Assembly: GCA_027487585.1 (NCBI GenBank) | Contig: JAIYDH010000307.1 | Coordinates: 1 to 46,399, forward strand | DNA from: Rubrivivax sp. | GTDB lineage: Bacteria > Pseudomonadota > Gammaproteobacteria > Burkholderiales > Burkholderiaceae_C | DNA: 46,399 bases | Reading direction: 5' to 3' | Part shown: in pieces, positions 8,687 through 15,507 of the stretch | Layout: each line of letters begins with the position of its first letter | Position numbering within the stretch: the stretch's first letter is position 1 | Program-made: the position numbers and the translations under genes | Notes under the pieces: model-generated | Seen by the model: the letters and a program-made list of their open reading frames with translations, nothing else | Database searches by the model: none | Told to the model about the DNA's origin: nothing

Positions 8687-10293
8687 GCGGGGCCCCGCTG
8701 CTCGAGCCACTCGGTCGAGAGCTTCTTGCGATCGATCTTGCCGTTGGGGTTGCGCGGCAGCGGGCCGGCCATGGGCTCGATGCCGTGCGGCACCATGTAG
8801 GCTGGCATTTGCTTCTTGCACGCGGCCAGCAGGGCTGGCACGTCGAGCGCGGCGCCGCCGTCGGGGGCGCTGGCGATCACCTGGATGGCCTGGCCGAGCA
8901 TGGCGTGGTGCACGCCGAAGGCCACGCACTCGCCCACCAGGCGGGTGGCGTACAGCACCTCTTCCACCTCGGTGGGGCTGACGCGGTAGCCGCTGGTCTT
9001 CATCATCTCGTCGCGGCGGCCCACGAAGTACAGGTAACCCTCGACATCGCGCTGCACCGTGTCGCCGCTGAACACGGCGTACTCCGGCAGCATCAGCCCG
9101 GCCTGGCGGCCGCCGATGCCGGCGGGCAGCAGTTTGTAGCGCTCGGCCGTCTTTTCAGCGTCGTTCCAGTAGCCCTGGCCGACCAGCGCGCCACGGTGCA
9201 CGAGCTCGCCGGGTTCATCAGGCGCGCATTCGGTGCCGTCTTCGCGCAGCACCAGGATCTCGGCGTTGGGGATGGCCTTGCCGATGCTGTCGGGGCGCAT
9301 GTCCACCTGTTCGGGCGGCAGGTAGGTGCTGCGGAAGGCTTCGGTCAGCCCGTACATCAGGAAGGGCAAGGCTCGCGGCACGCGCTGGCGCAGCAGCTGC
9401 AGCGTCTCGCGCGGCATGCGGCCGCCGGTGTTGGCAAAGTAGCGCAGGTGCTCGCCGATTGCCGCGGGCCACTCGAGCTGCGACAGCTGGATGTACAGCG
9501 GCGGCACCGCCGTGAGACCGGTGACCTTGTCGCGCTCCAGCGCGTTGAGCACGTCCTTCGGCATCAGGTGGTTGAGCAACACCACGCGCGCACCGGCATG
9601 GAAGGCCGTGGTGAGCTGGCTGAAGCCGGCGTCGAAGCTGAGCGGGAGCGCAGCCAGCAGCACGTCTGAAGACCGGTTCTCCAGGTAGCTGGCCACGCTC
9701 TTGGCGCCGGCCACCATGTTGCGGTGGCTGAGCACCACGCCCTTGGGGCGGCCGGTGGAGCCGCTGGTGTACAGAATGGCGCAGAGATCGGTATCGATGA
9801 CGCGGTGGGCCCCTGCGGCGGGCCCATCAAGAAGCGCGCCCCAGGCATGCACCACCAGCCCGGGCGGCAGGGTCACGGTCGCTGCGGAGCTACCTTCGGT
9901 CAGCACCACGTGGCGCAGGTCAGGGCACTCGGAGAGCACGGGCCACAGCAGCTGCAGTCGCTCGGGCGACGTGACGAGCACGCGCACGTTGCAGTCGCGC
10001 GCGATGAAGGCCACCTGCTCGGCCTTGAGCAGGGGGTTCATCGGCACCAACACGCCGCCGGCGGCTGCGGCACCGAACGCGGCGACCACCGACTCGGGCC
10101 GCTTCTCCAGGTAGATGGCCACGCGATCGGTGCGCCCCAGACCCAGGGTCACCAGACCCGAAGCGAAGGAGTCGATCTTCTCCTGCAGCGCTGAGTACGG
10201 CAGCGTCTGCAAACCATACGAAAGCGCCGGCGCATGAGGTGTGCGCGCGGCGTTGCGGGCCACGAGTTCGTGCAGGAGCGTGGATTCGGTCAT
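8683..10293 (-). CDS. AMP-forming acyl-CoA ligase, exosortase A system-associated
   Basis: An adenylate-forming enzyme of 536 residues. The phosphate-binding motif is LYTSGSTGRPKG (residues 174-185). The C-terminal hinge region holds DEMMKTSGYRVSPTEVEE, and the tail holds NPNGKIDRKK with the expected catalytic lysine. Overall it looks like the amino-acid or acyl adenylases that load carrier proteins. The ATG at 10293 (MTESTLLHELVARNA) is preferred because homologues of this type begin there; a further ATG 39 bases upstream adds a Pro-rich stretch. It is the first gene of the ligase-decarboxylase-VanZ operon and diverges from the acyl carrier protein gene across 226 bases, so it probably loads that carrier (inference). 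Confidence 0.92.
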   Translation of the reverse strand: MTESTLLHELVARNAARTPHAPALSYGLQTLPYSALQEKIDSFASGLVTLGLGRTDRVAIYLEKRPESVVAAFGAAAAGGVLVPMNPLLKAEQVAFIARDCNVRVLVTSPERLQLLWPVLSECPDLRHVVLTEGSSAATVTLPPGLVVHAWGALLDGPAAGAHRVIDTDLCAILYTSGSTGRPKGVVLSHRNMVAGAKSVASYLENRSSDVLLAALPLSFDAGFSQLTTAFHAGARVVLLNHLMPKDVLNALERDKVTGLTAVPPLYIQLSQLEWPAAIGEHLRYFANTGGRMPRETLQLLRQRVPRALPFLMYGLTEAFRSTYLPPEQVDMRPDSIGKAIPNAEILVLREDGTECAPDEPGELVHRGALVGQGYWNDAEKTAERYKLLPAGIGGRQAGLMLPEYAVFSGDTVQRDVEGYLYFVGRRDEMMKTSGYRVSPTEVEEVLYATRLVGECVAFGVHHAMLGQAIQVIASAPDGGAALDVPALLAACKKQMPAYMVPHGIEPMAGPLPRNPNGKIDRKKLSTEWLEQRGPA

Positions 10294-10476
10294 GCGGGCA
10301 GGTAACGGGGGCTGGCCCCAGGGGCCTGGCACACGCTCAGGGCGCCGCAGGTATGGCCCGGCTGGGCTGGCGAATCAGTATGTCATGGGGTCCCGGCCGA
10401 ACTGCCGGCGTGCGGCCGCAAAGCCTCGCAGGCAGCCAAATCCGCCACACGCCCCGTCCAGGCCCGGGTGCTGCTG

Positions 10477-10491
10477 CTCCTAAGATAGGAG
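10477..10491. promoter_or_regulatory. Short perfect inverted repeat in the ligase/ACP divergent gap
   Basis: CTCCTA-AGA-TAGGAG forms two perfect 6-base arms, 29 bases before the ACP start, in the gap shared by the two divergent operons. It could be an operator or simply a chance hairpin. The rest of the gap (10294-10519) shows no clear sigma-70 or sigma-54 promoter match. Confidence 0.25.
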
Positions 10492-10519
10492 CGTCGCCAC
10501 CTCGCCCCCCGCATCCCTG

Positions 10520-10768
10520 ATGGATCCCATGCTCGACGTGCTGCGCACCTTGGACGGCGCGCTCAGCCTTGGCGGACGCGCCTTGGTCTGGACGCGCGAC
10601 ACGCCGCTTCTCGGTGCTGTGCCCGAACTCGATTCCATGGCCGTGGTGTCACTGATCACGAGTCTGGAGGAGCGATTCGGGATCAGTATCGACGATGACG
10701 AGATCGACGCCAGCATCTTTGGCAGCGTAGGCAGCCTGGCCGACTTCGTCGCGACCAAGTTGTCCTGA
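10520..10768 (+). CDS. Acyl carrier protein, exosortase A system-associated
   Basis: An 82-residue acidic carrier protein. The phosphopantetheine attachment serine is S39 in PELDSMAVVSLI, followed by the helix II-III pattern LEERFGISIDDDEIDASIF that is usual for carrier proteins. It would be modified by a 4'-phosphopantetheinyl transferase encoded elsewhere. It opens the plus-strand operon with the two hydrolases and lies back-to-back with the adenylating ligase. The start could also be the second Met (10529). The stop codon is followed after one base by the short palindromic element at 10770, which could act as a transcriptional boundary. Confidence 0.92.
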   Translation: MDPMLDVLRTLDGALSLGGRALVWTRDTPLLGAVPELDSMAVVSLITSLEERFGISIDDDEIDASIFGSVGSLADFVATKLS

Positions 10769-10769
10769 T

Positions 10770-10825
10770 AGCTTGTGAAGTATTCCGCCACGCCCGCTCG
10801 GACGCGCCGGAATACCTCACAAGCT
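10770..10825. repeat. Short (internally deleted) copy of a nested palindromic element
   Basis: Terminal arms AGCTTGTGAAGTATTCCG (10770-10787) and the near-perfect inverse (10808-10825, one mismatch) flank ACGCCCGCTCG. The same arms and the same 11-base core border a 155-base element at 43136-43290. The short copy equals the long one with everything between its two 11-base direct repeats removed. It begins one base after the ACP stop codon and can form a strong hairpin in RNA. Confidence 0.85.
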
Positions 10826-10926
10826 CTGAGTCCTCGTTCCTTCTGCAGCCGGCGCCAGGGCCCTGTCAGGCTGAGAGCAACACCGCGCCCAAGCAGCGTC
10901 CGTAAAGCCTTCCGCCCTTGAGTCCC

Positions 10927-11754
10927 ATGCCGGCACAGCCCTTCTTCGCCCGCGCCGACGACGGCCAAGAGCGCTTTTGCATCTGGCACCAGCCCTCTGG
11001 CAACACGCGAGGCCTGGTGCTGCACCTGCACCCCTTGGCCGAAGAGATGAACAAGAGCCGCCGCATGGCAGCGCGGCAGGCTCGGGCTTTGGCCGAAGCC
11101 GGTTTTGCCGTCATGCAGTTCGACTTGCTGGGCTGCGGCGACAGCGCCGGGGACTTCGGCGACGCCACTTGGCACGCCTGGCGGGCCGACACTGTGTGGG
11201 CCGCGCGGCAGCTGCGGCTGCGCGCCCAGGCACCCTCGGCGCCGCTCTGGTTGTGGGGCCACCGGGTCGGTGCCTTGCTGGCCGCGCAAGCGGCGACCCT
11301 TGTCGCACGGGAGGACGAACCCCCGCCGCGTGTACTGTTCTGGCAACCCAGCCCCAGTGGCAAAACGGCGCTGCAGCATTTCTTGCGGCTGAGGGCGGCA
11401 GCCGACCTGCTTGATGGCAGCGCGAAGGGGGTCACCGAGTCTCTCAAGCGCGAGCTGGCCGCTGGTCGTGCGGTTGACGTGGCCGGCTATCGACTCCATC
11501 CCGAACTGGCCGCAGGCATGGAGGCCGCCACACTGGCCCCGCCTCCGCGACCGTCTCGCGTCGCCTGGCTGGAGGTGTCCGGTGTCGAATCGGCCGAGCT
11601 GCTTCCCGCCAGCCGGGCGGCGATCGAGCAGTGGCGGGCTGCCGACTGGCAGGTCGACGCGGCCGCCGTGGCCGGCCCGGCCTTCTGGCAGACCACCGAA
11701 ATCGAAGATGCACCCGCGCTCCTGGAGCGCACCATGCAAGCGGTGTGTGCGTGA
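10927..11754 (+). CDS. Exosortase A system-associated alpha/beta hydrolase 2
   Basis: An alpha/beta-hydrolase-fold protein of 275 residues belonging to the second of the two hydrolase families tied to XrtA loci. Visible marks are LVLHLHPLAEEMNKSRRM near the N-terminus, FDLLGCGDSAGDF, and WGHRVGALLAA. In the last of these the usual nucleophile elbow G-x-S-x-G is replaced by G-H-R-V-G, so the canonical serine is missing. The true chemistry is unknown. I took the ATG at 10927; a TTG at 10918 is an alternative start. Its TGA overlaps the GTG start of the next gene by four bases (GTGA), indicating translational coupling. Confidence 0.88.
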   Translation: MPAQPFFARADDGQERFCIWHQPSGNTRGLVLHLHPLAEEMNKSRRMAARQARALAEAGFAVMQFDLLGCGDSAGDFGDATWHAWRADTVWAARQLRLRAQAPSAPLWLWGHRVGALLAAQAATLVAREDEPPPRVLFWQPSPSGKTALQHFLRLRAAADLLDGSAKGVTESLKRELAAGRAVDVAGYRLHPELAAGMEAATLAPPPRPSRVAWLEVSGVESAELLPASRAAIEQWRAADWQVDAAAVAGPAFWQTTEIEDAPALLERTMQAVCA

Positions 11755-12671
11755 GGGCGGAACCCGGGCAGGAAGCAGCGATCGGCTTCGCCTGCGTAGG
11801 CGAGGAGCTCGTGGGCGTGCTGTCCATGCCGACGCCGCCATCGTCCGGGAAGACCTCCGACCTCGCCCTGCTGGTGGTGGTGGGCGGTCCGCAGGTGCGC
11901 GCCGGCAGCCACCGCCAGTTCACGACGCTGTGCCGCGCCGTTGCGGCGGCCGGGGTGCCGGCCATGCGGTTCGATGTGCGCGGCATGGGCGACAGCAGCG
12001 GACCGCGGCACACCTTCGAGCACATCGGCGCCGACATCGGCACCGCTCTCGATGCGCTGCAGGCCCGCTTGCCCCATGTGCGGCGCGTGGTGCTGTGGGG
12101 GCTTTGCGATGGCGCGTCGGCGGCGCTTCTGTATGTGAATGCGCACCAGACCCAGGGTGTGCCGGACGAGCGGGTTGCCGGCCTTGTCCTGTTGAATCCG
12201 TGGGTTCGTTCGGCCCAGACCCTGGCTCGCGCGCATGTGAAGCACTACTACTGGAACAGGCTGCGTCACGGTTCGTTCTGGAGCAAGCTGGTGCGCGGCG
12301 GCGTCGCCATGAAGGCGCTGAAGGACCTGCTGCGCAACCTGCGAGCAGCGCGTCACAAGCCCGTGAGCGCGGCACCCGGCACAGGGCAGACGGACACCCC
12401 GGTGTTGCCGTTCCAGGAACGGATGCTGAGGGGCGCCGAGGGCTTTGCCGGACCGGTTCTGTGGCTGCTCAGCGGGTGCGACTACACCGCCAAAGAGTTC
12501 TCCGAGCTTGCCGCGGCACAGCCGCGATGGCGCGCGGTACTGCAACGAACTGGCAAACGGCTGATGGAGTTCCCGGACGCGGACCACACGTTCTCGAATC
12601 GAACGGATGAACAGGCGATGATCCATGCCACGGTGCGGTGGCTAGTCGGCGACTCTGGCCTCACGCCGTGA
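11751..12671 (+). CDS. Exosortase A system-associated alpha/beta hydrolase 1
   Basis: A second alpha/beta-hydrolase-fold protein, 306 residues from a GTG at 11751 that overlaps the previous stop. Marks are LLVVVGGPQVRAGSHRQFTT (oxyanion-loop region), FDVRGMGDSSGP, and LWGLCDGASAALLY, where the nucleophile elbow reads G-L-C-D-G with cysteine in place of serine. ADHTFS near the C-terminus supplies a plausible Asp-His pair. Cysteine nucleophiles are known in dienelactone-hydrolase-like enzymes, so this may be active while hydrolase 2 may not. The stop overlaps the GTG of the next gene. In-frame codons before 11751 lie inside the upstream gene and were excluded. Confidence 0.88.
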   Translation: MRAEPGQEAAIGFACVGEELVGVLSMPTPPSSGKTSDLALLVVVGGPQVRAGSHRQFTTLCRAVAAAGVPAMRFDVRGMGDSSGPRHTFEHIGADIGTALDALQARLPHVRRVVLWGLCDGASAALLYVNAHQTQGVPDERVAGLVLLNPWVRSAQTLARAHVKHYYWNRLRHGSFWSKLVRGGVAMKALKDLLRNLRAARHKPVSAAPGTGQTDTPVLPFQERMLRGAEGFAGPVLWLLSGCDYTAKEFSELAAAQPRWRAVLQRTGKRLMEFPDADHTFSNRTDEQAMIHATVRWLVGDSGLTP

Positions 12672-13378
12672 AGAACAGGGTCCAGCTTAAGTGGCGGTCG
12701 CTGGTCGCGGAGTTCGGCGGCAAACGAATCGCCCTCCTCTATGTGCTGCATCGGCTGCTGGACAAGATCAGCAGAGGTCGTGCTGGCATCGTGCCGTACC
12801 GGCTGGTTGCACAGCCCATCGGCAACCCGGCGCTGGCCAGCGTCCGCCCCGATTCCAGCACCGTGGTGCGCCGGATCGCGCCTGACGATCCCGTCATCGC
12901 ATCCTTCCCGCGCCCGCGCAACGTCATCGAGCGTCGGTTCGCTGACGGCTCGGAGTGCTACGTGGCCTTCGTGAAGGGCGACTTCGCGGGCCACATCTGG
13001 ATCGCACGCGGCCGGTATGCCGAAGACGAGATCCGGTGCACCTACCGCATCGCCAACCCGACCATCGGCTTGTGGGACTACGACGTCTACGTGCAACCCG
13101 CCCATCGCCTGGGCCGAACGCTGTCGCGCCTGTGGAAGGCGGTGGACGACGCGCTGGCAGCCGAAGGCGCCGCCTGGTCATTCAGCCGCATCAACCGCTT
13201 CAATCCACAATCGATCCGCTCGCACGAACGACTTGGCGCGCTGCCCGTGGGCGACTTGGTCGCGCTTCGGCTGGCTGGTGCGCAGTTCAGCCTGCGGCGC
13301 GTGGCCGGTGGCCGTTGGATCGCGGGCTGGCGAGCACCTGAACTCACGCTGTCAGCAGCCGACCCACAAGACACTTAG
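12668..13378 (+). CDS. GNAT-like N-acyltransferase-type protein
   Basis: The 236-residue product starts at a GTG (12668) overlapping the hydrolase 1 stop as GTGA. It begins MKNRVQLKWRSLVAEFGGKR. The middle contains YVAFVKGDFAGHIWIARGRY and DYDVYVQPAHRLGRTLSRLW, which resemble the strands and the acetyl-CoA loop region of GNAT enzymes. FSRINRFNPQSIRSHERLGA resembles the late GNAT helix (N-x-x-S-x-x-x-x-x-x-L-G). I recognise the fold but not a specific substrate. Its position at the end of the ACP/hydrolase group suggests acyl transfer from CoA or ACP to a small molecule or sugar (inference). Confidence 0.72.
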   Translation: MKNRVQLKWRSLVAEFGGKRIALLYVLHRLLDKISRGRAGIVPYRLVAQPIGNPALASVRPDSSTVVRRIAPDDPVIASFPRPRNVIERRFADGSECYVAFVKGDFAGHIWIARGRYAEDEIRCTYRIANPTIGLWDYDVYVQPAHRLGRTLSRLWKAVDDALAAEGAAWSFSRINRFNPQSIRSHERLGALPVGDLVALRLAGAQFSLRRVAGGRWIAGWRAPELTLSAADPQDT

Positions 13379-13506
13379 GTGCTTGCGCCAGTGCGTCGCG
13401 GCACACGCAGAAAACATCCCCAAAGGCGGGCATGGTTCCGCTGCAGGATGGAAAATCGTGGGGCATAGGCTTCGCAAACCACGCCCTCCGAGACGACCAA
13501 TCCATC

Positions 13507-14337
13507 ATGCACGCTGCGACTTCCTTCGAACAGGTCGAGCCCGGACCGCAGCCCCACACCGCGGCAGGGGGTTCATGGGGCCATCGCATGGCCGGCTGGG
13601 CAGCGGGCGTCGCTCTGGCCGGATTTGGTGCCGGTTCTGGGCCCGTTCATGCGCAACTGCCACCGATCCGCGGTATGGAGCCGCCGAATCCCTGTGGTGC
13701 CATCTACACCCGCCACTACGGTCCCTACGACTACCGCACCCAACGCGACAAGCTTCGTATCGTCGAAGACTTCCACTTCACGCCCGAGATGGAAGCCGGC
13801 ATCCGGGGCGTCAACTCCACGGTTGCCGGCGAGGTCAACTACACGCTGAAGGCTTCGCCGAACCACCACCGTGCACTGGTCACGATGATGAAAGTGGTGG
13901 AGCGGGCTCGACAAGACAGCTTGCCGGGCATGGAATGGCCGCTGGAGTGCTACTTTGATCGCGCGATCCGCTTCGCGCACGACGACCCCGTCGTGAGGAT
14001 GCTGTACGCCAGGTTTCTCAACCAGCGCAACCGCAAACCCGAGGCCGAGAAGCAGTTGATGCTGGCCTCGCAGTTCGCACCGGACAACGCCATCACTCAG
14101 TACAACGTCGGACTCGTGGCGCTTGAAATCGGCAATCACAGCCTGGCACTGAAGCAGGCGCACATGGCCAGAGCCATGGGATTCACGCGCATGGAACTCG
14201 AGAACGCATTGCGCGCCGCCAACCGATGGAGAGACCCATCAGCAGAGGCGCACGGAGTAGCGGCGTCCGCCGCTGGGCCCGTCGATCCGGATGCACGTTA
14301 CACCGAGACGGAGCCGCCCCCACCGGCACAGCGCTGA
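13507..14337 (+). CDS. Secreted TPR-repeat protein of unknown function
   Basis: A 276-residue product with an export signal: a short basic stretch (HRMAG), a hydrophobic run and the cleavage-like VHAQLPP. The ATG at 13588 would give a shorter signal without basic residues, so I prefer 13507; the ATG at 13432 is also open. The mature part has YTRHYGPYDYRTQRDKLRIV and then a TPR-like helical region (about residues 130-225), with FAPDNAITQYNVGLVALEIG as the clearest repeat. The tail is Pro/Glu-rich. Proteins of this pattern (GPYDYR, PNHHRAL, PxECYFDRAIRFAP) are familiar to me from Burkholderiales as unnamed TPR proteins. It lies 128 bases after the GNAT gene, so it may have its own promoter. Confidence 0.72.
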   Translation: MHAATSFEQVEPGPQPHTAAGGSWGHRMAGWAAGVALAGFGAGSGPVHAQLPPIRGMEPPNPCGAIYTRHYGPYDYRTQRDKLRIVEDFHFTPEMEAGIRGVNSTVAGEVNYTLKASPNHHRALVTMMKVVERARQDSLPGMEWPLECYFDRAIRFAHDDPVVRMLYARFLNQRNRKPEAEKQLMLASQFAPDNAITQYNVGLVALEIGNHSLALKQAHMARAMGFTRMELENALRAANRWRDPSAEAHGVAASAAGPVDPDARYTETEPPPPAQR

Positions 14338-14357
14338 ACCGCGCCGCGCCGGCGATG

Positions 14358-15164
14358 TCATCGGCCCGTGAGCGTGGGCGCCGTGGCAGCGAGTTCCTCG
14401 GCCATCATCGTCTTGGCGTAGTCGTGCACATGGTAGTTGTGGCTGTCGCCCTTCAAGATGAACGCGACATTGCGATACACATGCACAGACTCGATCCACC
14501 GGCTCCAGGGCGTCGGCTGGCGGTTGGCGATGAACATCGAGTTGACTTCGTCACACAGGCTCTTCAGCAGGTTCATAGAGGTGCCTGGATGTGACAGGTC
14601 GGTCGAGCTGCCCCCCATTGAGCGCAGGTAAGAGGTCTGCATGTCCTCGATCACATACAGGCCACCCACTTCGAGTAGCGGAAACAAGGCTTCGAATGAA
14701 GCCATCACATGGTGGTTGTAGTGGCTGCCGTCGTCGATGATGATTTGCAGCGGCCCGATGCGACCAGCGAGGTCGGTAAGGAACTGCTTGTCGCCCTGAT
14801 CGCCTTGGTGCACCGTGATCCGCTTGTCGGCGTGTTTGCGCTTGTCGACGATGTCGAGCCCGTGGATTTGCGCCTGCGTGAAGTAGCGCTGCCACGTGCG
14901 CAGCGATGCGCCCCCACCCTGCGGCCCGTAGGTTCCGATGCCGATCTCCAGCACGTTGACCGGTCGGCGCCGGAACGGCTCGAAATGGCGCGCGTAGTGC
15001 TCCAAGTAGCCGTGAGTGGCCTTGTCGGTCGCAAAGCGCCAGCCGATCATCTCCAGGCTCCATGGAATCGGGATGCCGTCGACGGCCATGGCCGCCAGCG
15101 ACTTCAGACGGGCGCGCTGACCTTCGGATAGCCGGTTGCGCAGAGCGGAGTAGTTGATCGCCAT
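14358..15164 (-). CDS. SAM-dependent sugar O-methyltransferase-like protein
   Basis: A class I SAM methyltransferase of 268 residues. The SAM-binding glycine motif is VLEIGIGTYGPQGGGASLRT, the next acidic site is IHGLDIVDKRKHADKR, and LQIIIDDGSHYNHHVMASF follows. The metal-site-like DDGSHYNHH is typical of the MycE/TylE-like macrolide sugar O-methyltransferases and their EPS relatives. The ATG at 15164 (MAINYSALRNRL) was chosen because upstream in-frame sequence has no protein-like character. The gene is alone on the minus strand between two plus-strand operons, and its 3' end faces the TPR gene with 20 bases between stops. It probably methylates a sugar of the polysaccharide (inference). Confidence 0.85.
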   Translation of the reverse strand: MAINYSALRNRLSEGQRARLKSLAAMAVDGIPIPWSLEMIGWRFATDKATHGYLEHYARHFEPFRRRPVNVLEIGIGTYGPQGGGASLRTWQRYFTQAQIHGLDIVDKRKHADKRITVHQGDQGDKQFLTDLAGRIGPLQIIIDDGSHYNHHVMASFEALFPLLEVGGLYVIEDMQTSYLRSMGGSSTDLSHPGTSMNLLKSLCDEVNSMFIANRQPTPWSRWIESVHVYRNVAFILKGDSHNYHVHDYAKTMMAEELAATAPTLTGR

Positions 15165-15507
15165 GAGGTTTGCAGATGGCCCGGCAGGGCATCCGCTTGT
15201 GCTTTGAATCGGTGGGATGCTAGTAGCCCGGTCCACGGCCAGCAAGGTTCCAACCGCACGCCCGTGCGTGCATCGCAACCCACGCACTCCGTGTTCGGTG
15301 AACGAAGTCACGGATCCAGCCCAGGGCAGAGACACCCGCGGAGCGACCACCACTTGCTGGCCGACGGCACGCACGCCTGGGGCGCCACGCACCCGCGTGG
15401 CGGAACCCCGAAAAACTCCTCATGCCGCGGCCGCTGCCGAGCCCAAACCGCTGGGCTGCAGTAGACACTACGAGCTTTCGATCCTCCCGCTAGGCTACTT
15501 GGCCCAC
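15165..15507. other. 343-base divergent intergenic region, no gene seen
   Basis: This lies between the minus-strand methyltransferase and the plus-strand asparagine-synthetase homologue. The open frame reaching back to 15217 is Arg/Pro/Thr-rich with no family resemblance and is treated as non-coding. I see short GC-rich palindromes (for example around GCACGCCCGTGCGTGC) but no convincing promoter, terminator or RNA gene. It presumably holds both promoters. Confidence 0.6.

Noticed and set aside
6500..8800. Plus-strand open frame of about 760 codons over VanZ and decarboxylase genes
   Set aside because: Antisense shadow; the minus-strand frames contain clear PLP-enzyme and VanZ signatures.
10241..10520. 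Small plus-strand open frames in the ligase/ACP gap
   Set aside because: They overlap the ligase start antisense, lack a ribosome site and resemble nothing; the gap is better read as a divergent promoter region.
13462..13475. Possible sigma-54 promoter before the TPR gene (GGCATAGGCTTCGC)
   Set aside because: Only GG-N10-GC and part of CAT match; the leading T and the TT of the -12 box are missing, and the position is ambiguous relative to the start.
15217..15507. N-terminal extension of the Cys-less AsnB that might contain a glutaminase domain
   Set aside because: The extension has no Met-Cys-Gly start and no glutaminase motifs, and is Arg/Pro/Thr-rich; the protein-like sequence begins at 15508.
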